Positions 7,585-14,533 of a DNA stretch of 16,611 bases are shown here, piece by piece. The stretch lies in NCBI GenBank assembly GCA_002383375.1, contig DFYR01000045.1, positions 3,856-20,466 of the forward strand, in the 5' to 3' direction. Positions within the stretch are counted from its first letter, which is position 1, and each line of letters begins with the position of its first letter. Made by a program: the position numbers and the translations under genes. The notes beneath the pieces were generated by a model. It saw only the letters and a list, made by a program, of their open reading frames with translations. It was not told the DNA's origin and did not search any database. Origin of the DNA: Spirochaetaceae bacterium UBA4077 (GTDB lineage: Bacteria > Spirochaetota > Spirochaetia > Treponematales > Rectinemataceae).

Positions 7585-8165
7585 AATCTTTCCGCCTTGA
7601 AGCGGTCAGCGTCATCAAGCGCTATTTTAGTATCGCCCAACGTAATTTTATCAATAGTATCGCCCAACGCTAGGTTTGATTCGTTTTTTATCAAGAGCGG
7701 TTGGCCGGCCACCATCAGGATAACCCTGTCGCAGGCAGTCGCGATGCGAGCGTTCAGCCTGCCGAGGGCATCTCCGTAGCGCCTGGACAAAGGATCTGCG
7801 GGGATGAAGCCCATCCCGATTTCGTTGGTGACCAGGACGATGTTCCCGGGAAGCTTGGCGATGAGCGAATCCGTAGTCTCGTCCAGCGACGATTCCCTGC
7901 CGTAGTGAAACATGTTGTTGAGCCAGAGAGGTAGACAGTCGAGTATCATGTTCTCTTTGAGCGCGGCAGCGATTTCCAGCGGCTCCTCTATCGTCGTAAA
8001 GCGACCAGCCCGCTCTTCCCTGTGCTTCGCGATGCGCGCCTTCATTTCGTCGTCGAAGGCTTCGGCGGTGGCCAGGAAATACCGCGGCTGGGCGAATTCT
8101 TCGGCGAGGCGAAGGGCGAAACTCGACTTGCCGGATTTGACACCTCCGGTGATCAACGTGCGCAT
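7581..8165 (-). CDS. cobU: Adenosylcobinamide kinase / adenosylcobinamide-phosphate guanylyltransferase
   Basis: A 194-residue bifunctional cytoplasmic enzyme that phosphorylates adenosylcobinamide and transfers GMP to it, making the substrate of CobS. The P-loop GGVKSGKS is at 7-14. The TAEAFDDEMKARIAKHR block includes His48, matching the guanylylated histidine of CobU. NEIGMGFIP near residue 114 and the SRRYGDALGRLN motif are also present. The start is the only one that preserves the beta strand before the P-loop; a modest AAGGCGGGG precedes it. Near the C-terminus a 9-residue unit (LGDTIDKIT / LGDTKIALD) is doubled, encoded by a 27-bp tandem repeat, which is unusual. It is the first gene of the overlapping trio, 61 bp after the broken DUF3052 gene. 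Confidence 0.94.
   Translation of the reverse strand: MRTLITGGVKSGKSSFALRLAEEFAQPRYFLATAEAFDDEMKARIAKHREERAGRFTTIEEPLEIAAALKENMILDCLPLWLNNMFHYGRESSLDETTDSLIAKLPGNIVLVTNEIGMGFIPADPLSRRYGDALGRLNARIATACDRVILMVAGQPLLIKNESNLALGDTIDKITLGDTKIALDDADRFKAERL
7628..7681. repeat. 27-bp tandem duplication inside cobU
   Basis: TAGTATCGCCCAACG occurs at 7628-7642 and again, identically, at 7655-7669, a period of 27 bp; the remainder of each unit is diverged. It stays in frame and encodes the doubled LGDT nonapeptide near the CobU C-terminus. The strict identity of the 15-bp cores suggests a fairly recent duplication. Confidence 0.8.
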
Positions 8166-8226
8166 CGTCGCCCCGCCTTGGAGCTGGACCCGCCTTCGTA
8201 ATTCCGTTGCCTCAGTCCTGGCATAT

Positions 8227-8629
8227 TCAATCTAGCCTCTTCGGGCCGAATCGCAGCGCGGACCAATCCTCGTCTATCGCCACATTCCTGTTGGGCGTGA
8301 ATCCCTCAGGCTCCATGAGCTTCCATAGAATGTCCCGGTTGATGTCCGATGCGTACATGGGCGACGTCTTTTTGGGAAAGGCGACCCAGAAAACCGTGCC
8401 CGGGCTTATGCGCGACTTTAGGGGAGGTATCCTGGCCATCACCTCTTTCTCCGATGCGGCGAAGATGAGAATAAAGGCGGCTTTTTTTTTCGGATTCCTC
8501 CGCGGGAAGCTCCCTCAGAACCTCAACTTCAGGCTTCCACGCCGACAGAATCGGCTCGAACTCCTTGGGCGCGCCAAGAACCGCCACGGTCCCGAGCTTG
8601 TAATTCATCTTCTTGAGCAGTTCATTCAT
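8227..8629 (-). pseudogene. DUF3052-like protein, interrupted by a +1 frameshift in a 9-A tract
   Basis: Two overlapping reading frames together make one protein of about 133 residues. The first (from ATG 8627-8629) gives MNELLKKMNYKLGTVAVLG and continues to EESEKK; the second continues with AAFILIFAASEKEVMARIPP to the TGA at 8227-8229. On the coding strand the junction is nine consecutive A residues (T run at 8482-8490); eight would restore the full frame. The joined protein looks like the DUF3052 family: an N-terminal TVAVLGAPKEF strand, then VFWVAFPKKTSP and a C-terminal VAIDEDWSALRF. The biochemical role is unknown. The break may be a real mutation, a phase-variable tract, transcriptional slippage or a homopolymer sequencing error. 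The intact flanks favour an error or slippage over old decay. Confidence 0.72.
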
Positions 8630-8694
8630 CCCCTAATCCTTTTCCCGGACGCCGTTTCATGCCGGCGCGGTCGCCATACATAGGCGCGGTTCAA

Positions 8695-9246
8695 TCAAGC
8701 TCTATAAGAATCCGTGCCCCGAAGCGCCAGGATCTCGCCAAAATACACCCGATGATAATCGCCCTTAGCGTAGTGCTCCATAATGCCAGAGTCTACAAAA
8801 TGCCCAGGATCGATGTCCTGCCAGTAGATCTTGCGACACTCCACCGCGAGTTCAGCCTCTTCGAATGAGGGAGCGGTTACGATACGCGAAGCGATAGGAT
8901 GAAGCCCCGAGGCGGCGATCTTGTCTCCATCTCTGCCTGACTTGGAGCCCAAAAGGTTCAGCGCCGGCTTCGATGCGCTCGGGAATACAGAAAGGGTAAA
9001 TCCATCGCCTTTCTCAAGGAGTCCGTAGGTATAGCGGGAGGGGCGAATAAAAACCTGAAAGAAAAGCTTGTTCCACATCTGCCCTACCGAAGCCCAGGAA
9101 ATAGTCATCGCATTATAGGGCAAGGGTCCGAGAGCCGGGCTCGCCCGCCCTACCTTGAAATCGCCTGCCCCCAGCAAGAGCCAGCGGTTTTTAATGATGA
9201 GCGGATCGAACTTGAATCGGTCGAGAGGTATATCGTGTCGTTCCAT
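8695..9246 (-). CDS. Flavin reductase family protein (FMN-binding split barrel)
   Basis: A 183-residue protein of the flavin-reductase-like/FMN-binding family. Family blocks visible are WLLLGAGD, NAMTISWASVGQMWNK (FMN-loop region), FIRPSRYTYGLLEKGDGFTLS, LNLLGSKSGRDGDKI and FEEAELAVECRKIYWQ, ending with HRVYFGEILAL. These proteins bind FMN and commonly use NAD(P)H to reduce flavin for a partner; the partner is not evident here. I take the ATG at 9244-9246, which gives the family N-terminus; a start at 9282 adds 12 untypical residues. Neither has a strong ribosome binding site. It lies upstream of the DUF3052 and cob genes on the same strand, so may share a transcript. A link with corrinoid reduction is only a guess. 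Confidence 0.87.
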   Translation of the reverse strand: MERHDIPLDRFKFDPLIIKNRWLLLGAGDFKVGRASPALGPLPYNAMTISWASVGQMWNKLFFQVFIRPSRYTYGLLEKGDGFTLSVFPSASKPALNLLGSKSGRDGDKIAASGLHPIASRIVTAPSFEEAELAVECRKIYWQDIDPGHFVDSGIMEHYAKGDYHRVYFGEILALRGTDSYRA

Positions 9247-9332
9247 GTCACTAGGGTACTCCGGGGCCGGAGTCCGGGTCAACGTCGAGCCTTAGGGTCG
9301 AGGCTTGTAGCGTATCGGGCGCCGAAAAACGA

Positions 9333-9362
9333 TTTATTCTTCGCTTCGATATGAGGTATAAT
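9333..9362 (+). promoter_or_regulatory. Candidate promoter of the carbohydrate operon
   Basis: A perfect -10 hexamer TATAAT at 9357-9362. The -35 region is poor (TTTATT at 9333-9338, spacing 18), so activation by a regulator is possible. It would give a leader of about 125 bases before the first gene at 9496. Confidence 0.5.
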
Positions 9363-9438
9363 GGTAAAGTCCTTGTTGCCGGTGGCCTGCAAGAGTCAGG
9401 CAGGATATATACCCTAAAACTCGAGGACTGGACGGCAC

Positions 9439-9472
9439 AGCGTTAGGAGCGGTGTTAAATTCAGCGTTGTTA
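9439..9472 (+). repeat. Short direct repeats in the leader of the carbohydrate operon
   Basis: AGCGGTGTTA (9448-9457) and AGCGTTGTTA (9463-9472) differ at one base and are 15 bp apart. A partial third copy AGCGTTA lies at 9439-9445. They sit between the predicted promoter and the first gene's ribosome binding site and could be a regulator site; no known operator is recognised. Apart from these and the candidate promoter upstream, I see nothing that codes in 9247-9495. Confidence 0.3.
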
Positions 9473-9495
9473 TCAGCACTAAGTGGGGAGGGAGC

Positions 9496-10581
9496 ATGCA
9501 GGAAAAGTCTAACGGACAGTTTTACGCCCCTAAAGGCAAGGCGGCGCCGGTCTGCGCCAAGGGCGAATTCAAGGTAGGCGTCATAGGGCTTGAGCACGGT
9601 CACATCTACGGAATGTGCAACGGGCTTTCCGAGGCGGGGGCGGAAATCGGGCCGGTCTGGGATCCTGATCCTGCCAAGGTTCAGGGCTTCCTCAAGGCTT
9701 TTCCCGGCGCCAGGGCAGCCGCATCGGAAGCGGAAGTGCTGGAATCGAGGGATCTGCTGATGATCGCCGGAGCGCCTATACCCTGCGAACGGGGAGCTCT
9801 GGGCTTGAAGGTCATGGCCCACGGCAAGGACTATTTCTGCGACAAGCCGCCTCTTACCACCCTGGACGATGTGGCCGCCTGCCGTAGGGCCGTGGCGGAG
9901 ACGGGGCGTAAATTCGCGGTCTACTACAGCGAACGGCTCCATGTGGAGGCAGCGGTCTATGCGGAGAAGCTCGTCTCCGAGGGCGCCATCGGCAAGGTGA
10001 TCCAGATCATCGGAACAGGACCGCACAGGATCAGCCTGCCCACCAGGCCCGAGTGGTTTTTCGACAGGAAGAAGTACGGCGGCATCCTGGTGGACCTGGG
10101 CTGCCATCATATCGAGCAGATTCTCTTTTTCGCCGGGGCGAAGAACGCCCGCATCACCTCATCCAGGGTGACGAGCTACAAATACACCCAATACCCCAAT
10201 TTCGAGGACTTCGGCGATGCCTCCTTCGTCACGGACAACGGAGTCTCGGCTTACATGACGGTCCACTGGTTCACCCCCGACGGGCTGGGGGCCTGGGGCG
10301 ACGGCCGCACCTTCATCCAGGGCACCGAGGGCTACCTCGAGCTGCGGAAGTATATCGACGTGGCCGCCGACCCTGAGGGCGACCATGTAATTTTGGTAAA
10401 TAACGAAGGCGAATACCACTACAAGGTAGCGGGCACCGTCGGCTTCCCCTTCTTCGGCCGCCTGGTGCGGGACTGCTTGGATCGGACAGAGAATTCCATG
10501 AGTCAGGAAGTGGTCTTCAACGCCATCGAACTGGCCATCAAAGCTCAGGAACAGGCCTGGGATCAAAATAAGAAGGCTTGA
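9496..10581 (+). CDS. Gfo/Idh/MocA family NAD(P)-dependent oxidoreductase (first of two)
   Basis: A 361-residue dehydrogenase with an N-terminal Rossmann domain (about 25-145) and a C-terminal alpha/beta substrate domain. The nucleotide loop is GVIGLEHGH (28-36). The catalytic lysine is Lys117 in DKPP (EKP in most relatives). The second active-site block is GGILVDLGCHHIEQ, with Asp200 and His204/205. Such enzymes oxidise or reduce a hydroxyl of a free or glycosidic sugar or polyol. The first 24 residues precede the Rossmann core and are not a signal peptide. GGGAGGGAGC directly precedes the ATG. It is the first gene of the carbohydrate cluster, with a 110-bp gap before the next, and is only distantly similar to the second dehydrogenase at 11532. 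Substrate unknown. Confidence 0.92.
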   Translation: MQEKSNGQFYAPKGKAAPVCAKGEFKVGVIGLEHGHIYGMCNGLSEAGAEIGPVWDPDPAKVQGFLKAFPGARAAASEAEVLESRDLLMIAGAPIPCERGALGLKVMAHGKDYFCDKPPLTTLDDVAACRRAVAETGRKFAVYYSERLHVEAAVYAEKLVSEGAIGKVIQIIGTGPHRISLPTRPEWFFDRKKYGGILVDLGCHHIEQILFFAGAKNARITSSRVTSYKYTQYPNFEDFGDASFVTDNGVSAYMTVHWFTPDGLGAWGDGRTFIQGTEGYLELRKYIDVAADPEGDHVILVNNEGEYHYKVAGTVGFPFFGRLVRDCLDRTENSMSQEVVFNAIELAIKAQEQAWDQNKKA

Positions 10582-10585
10582 TAAA

Positions 10586-10637
10586 AGCGGCAGGCTGCGC
10601 CTGGGTGCTCCTAAAAACCTGGCTAACCGCCTGGCGG
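10586..10637 (+). other. Two small stem-loops between first dehydrogenase and isomerase genes
   Basis: CAGGC-TGC-GCCTG (10591-10603, with AGC/GCT extending outside bulges) and CCGC-CTG-GCGG (10627-10637). Neither is followed by a T tract, so they are not standard terminators. They might stabilise or process the mRNA between genes. Confidence 0.3.
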
Positions 10638-10654
10638 CAATAAAATACCATTCC

Positions 10655-10683
10655 TTGACAGGGATAAGGTTGGAACGTACAAA
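10655..10683 (+). promoter_or_regulatory. Possible internal promoter before the first isomerase gene
   Basis: A perfect -35 TTGACA (10655-10660), 17-bp spacer, then TACAAA (10678-10683, four of six matches). The expected start at about 10690 would leave almost no leader before the ATG at 10692 and cut off the AAAGGA ribosome site (10681-10686), so a coincidental match is also possible. Confidence 0.35.
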
Positions 10684-10691
10684 GGAATGCA

Positions 10692-11516
10692 ATGAAATAT
10701 TCGGTCTGCAATGAGCTTTTCGGCGAGCTGCCCCTGGCCCGGGCCTGCGCGATCATCCGCCAGGCGGGCTTCGACGGGGTGGAATTCACCCCCTATACGG
10801 TCTTCGGCGATCTCTCCCCCGGCGGAATAAACAAGGGAGTGGCTGAAGTTAAGCGGGTGCTGGACGGCGAAGGCCTGGCGTACGCGGGTTTCCACTGGCT
10901 CATGGCCAAGCCCGAGGGCCTGCATTTCGCGGCCTTGGATCCGCAGGCGCGGGCCAGGTCCCTGGACCACCTTAAGCGCCTGATCGAGGCTTCGGGTAAG
11001 CTGGGCGGAGGGAATCTCATCCTGGGCTCGCCGCGGCAGCGGAGTGGCTTCCCCGGACGCAGCGCCCAGGACGCCCTTAAATACCTGGAGGAGGGCCTTG
11101 CCTCGGTGGCCGGGACCCTTTCGGACTGTAACTCATTTCTGCTTATCGAGCAGCTTTCCACCGACCAGACCGACGTGGTCACCACCTTCGAGGAAGCGGC
11201 CGCCATGGTGGACCGCATCGGGAAGCCCTCGGTGTCCAGCATGTTCGACTTCCACAATTCGGCTCATCTTCCCCAGGCTTGGGACGAGCTCATAACGCGC
11301 TATGCTTCCTACATTCGGCACGTGCACCTCAACGAAGCGGACGGCAGGGCGCCGGGAACGGGGGCTTCGGACTATAGCTCAGCATGGAAGGCGCTCAAAG
11401 CCGCGGGTTACTCAGGCTGGGGGAGCATAGAGATATTCGAAATACCGGAAGATCCAATGACGATGCTAAAGCGGTCTCGGGCGCTTTTCAGACACCTGGA
11501 CGAGGAAAAAGAATAA
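10692..11516 (+). CDS. Sugar phosphate isomerase/epimerase family protein (first of two)
   Basis: A 274-residue single-domain xylose-isomerase-like TIM barrel. The metal-binding residues expected in this superfamily are at strand ends: Glu153 (LLIEQLS), Asp186 (MFDFHN), His212 (RHVHLNE) and Glu247 (GSIEIFE). This arrangement is typical of hydroxypyruvate-isomerase-like and ketose 3-epimerase-like enzymes. Despite the family name, the substrate need not be phosphorylated. AAAGGA lies 5 bases before the ATG. It lies between the two Gfo/Idh/MocA genes with only 15 bp to the second, so the two probably act on consecutive intermediates. It could isomerise or epimerise a keto-sugar made by the dehydrogenase. 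Confidence 0.9.
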   Translation: MKYSVCNELFGELPLARACAIIRQAGFDGVEFTPYTVFGDLSPGGINKGVAEVKRVLDGEGLAYAGFHWLMAKPEGLHFAALDPQARARSLDHLKRLIEASGKLGGGNLILGSPRQRSGFPGRSAQDALKYLEEGLASVAGTLSDCNSFLLIEQLSTDQTDVVTTFEEAAAMVDRIGKPSVSSMFDFHNSAHLPQAWDELITRYASYIRHVHLNEADGRAPGTGASDYSSAWKALKAAGYSGWGSIEIFEIPEDPMTMLKRSRALFRHLDEEKE

Positions 11517-11531
11517 TTTTGGGAGGAATGA

Positions 11532-12575
11532 ATGAACTTTGGAATAGTAGGCACAGGACTTATCGCTGAATTTCACGCCAAGGCTTTGAAGGAAATCCCG
11601 GGCGCGAGGATAGTGGCTTGCCTGGACAAAGTGCCCGAACGGGCCCAGGCCTTCGCCAAGAACAATGGCTGCGCCGCCTACGACAACCTGGACGCCTTTC
11701 TGGCTCACAAGGGCCTCGAGACGGTGAACGTCTGCACCCCTTCGGGGCTGCACCTCGACGCCGCCGTCCCGGCGGCGGCCGCGGGCAAGCACCTGGTCAT
11801 CGAGAAGCCCCTGGAGACCACGAGGGAGCGCTGCGGCAAGATCGTGGAGGCCTGCCGGGCCGGCGGCGTCACTCTGGCCGGGATCTTTCCCTCGCGCTTC
11901 CACGGCTCGGCTTCGGCCATCAAGGCCGCGGTGGATGCAGGGCGCTTCGGAAAGCTCACCATGGGCTCGGCCTACGTAAAGTGGTGGCGGGATCCGGAAT
12001 ATTACGCCAAGGGCGGCTGGAAGGGCACCAAGGCCCTGGACGGCGGCGGAGCCCTGATCAATCAGTCCATCCACGCAGTGGACCTTCTGCTTTGGTTCAT
12101 GGGCGACGCCGACGAGGTCTGCGCCTGGACGGACACGATCGGCCACCAAGGCATCGAGGTGGAGGATAACGCAGTCGCCTCGATCCGGTTCAAGAACGGG
12201 GCGCTGGGGGTGGTCCAGGGATCCACGGCGGTATGGCCGGGCTTTTTAAAGCGGGTTGAAGTCTCGGGGCTCTCAGGCTCCGCCATCATGGAAGAAGAAA
12301 ACCTGCTTTTCTGGAAATTCAAGAATGAGAGTCCCGCGGACGAAGAAATCAGGCGCGATTACGCCAGCGCCACATCCTCGGGCGGCGGGGCTTCGGATCC
12401 CGCGGCCATCGGGTACCACGGGCACAAGCTTCAGCTCATGGACTTCATCGACGCGGTGGAAAAGGGGAGGAAACCCCTGGTGGACGGGATAGAGGCGGCC
12501 AAGGCTGTCTGTCTCATCGAGGCGATTTACCAGAGTGCCGAGTCGGGCAGGCCGGTGAAGGTTAGATGCCTGTGA
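11532..12575 (+). CDS. Gfo/Idh/MocA family NAD(P)-dependent oxidoreductase (second)
   Basis: A 347-residue dehydrogenase. The Rossmann loop GIVGTGLIA starts at residue 4, the EKP catalytic lysine is Lys92 (EKPLETT), and the ALDGGGALINQSIHAVDLLLW block carries the active-site His181 and Asp184. The WKGTKALDGGGALINQ segment resembles that of nucleotide-sugar 3-dehydrogenases such as WlbA/WbpB, but it is shared by many sugar dehydrogenases, so a UDP-sugar role is not implied. It also differs from the first dehydrogenase in loop sequences, suggesting a different step. GGGAGG precedes the ATG. Its last 10 bp overlap the start of the following isomerase gene, a sign of coupled translation. Confidence 0.93.
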   Translation: MNFGIVGTGLIAEFHAKALKEIPGARIVACLDKVPERAQAFAKNNGCAAYDNLDAFLAHKGLETVNVCTPSGLHLDAAVPAAAAGKHLVIEKPLETTRERCGKIVEACRAGGVTLAGIFPSRFHGSASAIKAAVDAGRFGKLTMGSAYVKWWRDPEYYAKGGWKGTKALDGGGALINQSIHAVDLLLWFMGDADEVCAWTDTIGHQGIEVEDNAVASIRFKNGALGVVQGSTAVWPGFLKRVEVSGLSGSAIMEEENLLFWKFKNESPADEEIRRDYASATSSGGGASDPAAIGYHGHKLQLMDFIDAVEKGRKPLVDGIEAAKAVCLIEAIYQSAESGRPVKVRCL

Positions 12576-13483
12576 TTCGCTTGAGCGGTTTCGCCGATGA
12601 AGCGGCCGACGGCATCGACGGCCAGATTGAGGTGATCAAGGCCCTGGGATGGAGAGGCATCGAACTGCGGAGCGTGGACGGGATCAACGCCCATGACCTG
12701 CCGGACAAGGAGTTCGATTTGGTCTGCCGAGCCCTGGATAAAGCCGGCATCGAGGTGAACTGCCTGGGTTCCACCATTGCCAACTGGGGCAAGAGGGTGG
12801 ACGAGGACTTCAGCCTCGCCATGGCCACCGTAGAACGGGCTATTGCGCGCATGAAAGCTCTCGGTACCAGGATGATCCGCATCATGAGCTACGCCATCGA
12901 TCTGGATGAAAAAGGTCAGCCGCTAGCCGACCAGCGATTCCCTGAGCGGGTGTCAAGGCTGAACGAGATCTGCGGGCGTTTCGCCGCCGAGGGCATCACG
13001 CCGGTGCACGAAAACTGCCTCAATTACGGCGGCATGAGCTGGGGCCATACCCTGGAGCTCCTGGACGCGGTGCCAGCCCTGCGCCTGGTCTTCGATACCG
13101 GCAACCCCAGCCTCACTCCCGATTTCTCCAAGCCCCGGCCATATCCCAACCAGGATGCATGGGAAGCCTGGGAAAAGCTGAAATCCAAGGTAGTCCATAT
13201 TCACGTCAAGGATGGCTGGCGCGATCCGGCGACTGGGGAGGAGACCTACGTCTATCCAGGAGAAGGACCTTCCAAGGTAGCCGTGATCCTGGCCGATTGC
13301 CTTGCCTCGGGCTACTCAGGCTGGCTCACCATCGAGCCTCACATGGCAGTGGTCTTCCACGATGCCTCGGTGCATTCCCCCGCCGAACGGCGCAGGTCGG
13401 TGTTCATTGAATACGGCCGCAGGGTGGAAGCGATGCTCGAAGCCCAGGGGGCCGAGGTGGCCGGAGGGAGCGCGAAAGCATGA
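12566..13483 (+). CDS. Sugar phosphate isomerase/epimerase family protein (second)
   Basis: A 305-residue xylose-isomerase-like TIM barrel. Predicted metal ligands are Glu149 (PVHEN), Asp177 (VFDTGN), His203 (HIHVKDG) and Glu267 (LTIEPH). The HENC and FDTGNP motifs are typical of the larger branch of this family. The start overlaps the upstream gene by 10 bp (ATGCCTGTGA), and the end overlaps the SDR gene by 4 bp (ATGA), so three proteins are translationally coupled. It is not a duplicate of the first isomerase in detail; only fold-level motifs are shared. A likely role is epimerisation, isomerisation or elimination on an oxidised sugar from the dehydrogenases. The C-terminus is a short Ala/Gly-rich tail. 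Confidence 0.9.
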   Translation: MPVIRLSGFADEAADGIDGQIEVIKALGWRGIELRSVDGINAHDLPDKEFDLVCRALDKAGIEVNCLGSTIANWGKRVDEDFSLAMATVERAIARMKALGTRMIRIMSYAIDLDEKGQPLADQRFPERVSRLNEICGRFAAEGITPVHENCLNYGGMSWGHTLELLDAVPALRLVFDTGNPSLTPDFSKPRPYPNQDAWEAWEKLKSKVVHIHVKDGWRDPATGEETYVYPGEGPSKVAVILADCLASGYSGWLTIEPHMAVVFHDASVHSPAERRRSVFIEYGRRVEAMLEAQGAEVAGGSAKA

Positions 13484-14514
13484 GAGAATCGATAAAGAAC
13501 GAAACCGAGCTCGAGGAGTTCATGTCCCGTCCGTCGGCCAGGCTGGTCGACTACGTCGCGGGCCTGGACGGCGATATCGCCATCGTAGGCGCCGCGGGCA
13601 AGATCGGTGTAACCCTGGCCATGATGGCTTCCCGGGCGGTCAAGGCATCCGGGAAAGACCGAAAAATCTATGCGGTTTCCCGCTTCTCGGATCCCTCTGC
13701 CAGGGCGCGCATGGAAAAAGAGGGCGTCGCGGCTGTTCCCTGTGACCTCTTGGACCAGGACGCGGTCGCGAGGCTTCCTGAAGCGGTCAACGTGCTTTTC
13801 CTGGCGGGCCGCAAATTCGGAACCCAGGGGGCTCAGGACCTCACCTGGGCGACCAACACGCTGGCGCCCGCCAATGTCGCGCAACGTTATTCAAAAAGCA
13901 AGATAGTCGCGTATTCCACCGGCTGCGTCTACGATTTTACGAATGCCGTCTCCGGCGGCTCGGTAGAGCGCGATCCGCCTGACGCCACGGGGGAATACGC
14001 GCAATCCACCCTGGGCAGGGAGAGGGTCTTCGAATACTTTTCCCGGGCCTTCGGCACGAAGGTATGCCAGTTCAGGCTCAACTATGCCATCGACCTGCGC
14101 TATGGAGTCCTTCGCGACATTGCGGACAAGGTTTACGCCGGGCAGCCCGTCGACCTCTCCTCGCCCAGCTACAATTGCATCTGGCAGGGAGACGTGCTGG
14201 AACGGACGATTCTTTCACTCGCGTTATGCGACTCACCGCCCGCCATCCTCAACGTGAGCGGCCCCGAGACGGCTTCCGTGCGCTGGACCGCCGGGGAATT
14301 CGCCCTGCGCTTCGGCAAGCCTGCCATTTTCAAGGGCGAGGAAAGACCGGAGGCTAAAACCTATCTGAACAACGCGGCCGAATCGTTCAAGCTTTTCGGC
14401 TACCCGTCCGTGAGTCTCCTGGAGATGATCGAGATGACGGCCCAATGGATAGAGGCGGGCGGTTCGTCCCTGGGCAAGCCCACCCATTTCGAGGTAACCG
14501 ACGGAAAATATTGA
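13480..14514 (+). CDS. NAD-dependent epimerase/dehydratase family protein (extended SDR, non-canonical active site)
   Basis: A 344-residue extended short-chain dehydrogenase/reductase. The dinucleotide loop is Gly37-Ala-Ala-Gly40-Lys-Ile-Gly43 and the NAD-binding LFLAG strand is near 106. The STGCVY segment (Ser146/Thr147) supplies the usual Ser/Thr. The expected YxxxK reads Tyr173-AQS-Thr177 (EYAQSTLGRER), so the catalytic lysine is missing; nearby Arg180 or Arg182 could replace it, or the reaction may differ. About 30 residues precede the nucleotide fold. The gene overlaps the isomerase by 4 bp and is followed by the DapA-like gene after 19 bp. It probably acts on a sugar or sugar-acid intermediate. 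Nucleotide-sugar epimerisation is less likely, given the catabolic-looking neighbours. Confidence 0.85.
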   Translation: MRESIKNETELEEFMSRPSARLVDYVAGLDGDIAIVGAAGKIGVTLAMMASRAVKASGKDRKIYAVSRFSDPSARARMEKEGVAAVPCDLLDQDAVARLPEAVNVLFLAGRKFGTQGAQDLTWATNTLAPANVAQRYSKSKIVAYSTGCVYDFTNAVSGGSVERDPPDATGEYAQSTLGRERVFEYFSRAFGTKVCQFRLNYAIDLRYGVLRDIADKVYAGQPVDLSSPSYNCIWQGDVLERTILSLALCDSPPAILNVSGPETASVRWTAGEFALRFGKPAIFKGEERPEAKTYLNNAAESFKLFGYPSVSLLEMIEMTAQWIEAGGSSLGKPTHFEVTDGKY

Positions 14515-14533
14515 GTCCGGAAGGAAGGATAAA

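Noticed and set aside
9247..9282. Flavin reductase start at 9282
   Set aside because: Adds 12 untypical residues before the family N-terminus; no better ribosome site.
9380..9420. Cobalamin riboswitch (AGTCAGGCAGG resembles part of a B12 box)
   Set aside because: The box is incomplete, other conserved riboswitch segments are absent, and it faces the carbohydrate operon rather than cob genes.
9334..10110. Minus-strand open frame of 258 codons
   Set aside because: Shadow of the first Gfo/Idh/MocA gene, extending through its promoter; no recognisable domain.
11466..12149. Minus-strand open frame of 227 codons
   Set aside because: Antisense to the second dehydrogenase, whose motifs are complete; composition is shadow-like.
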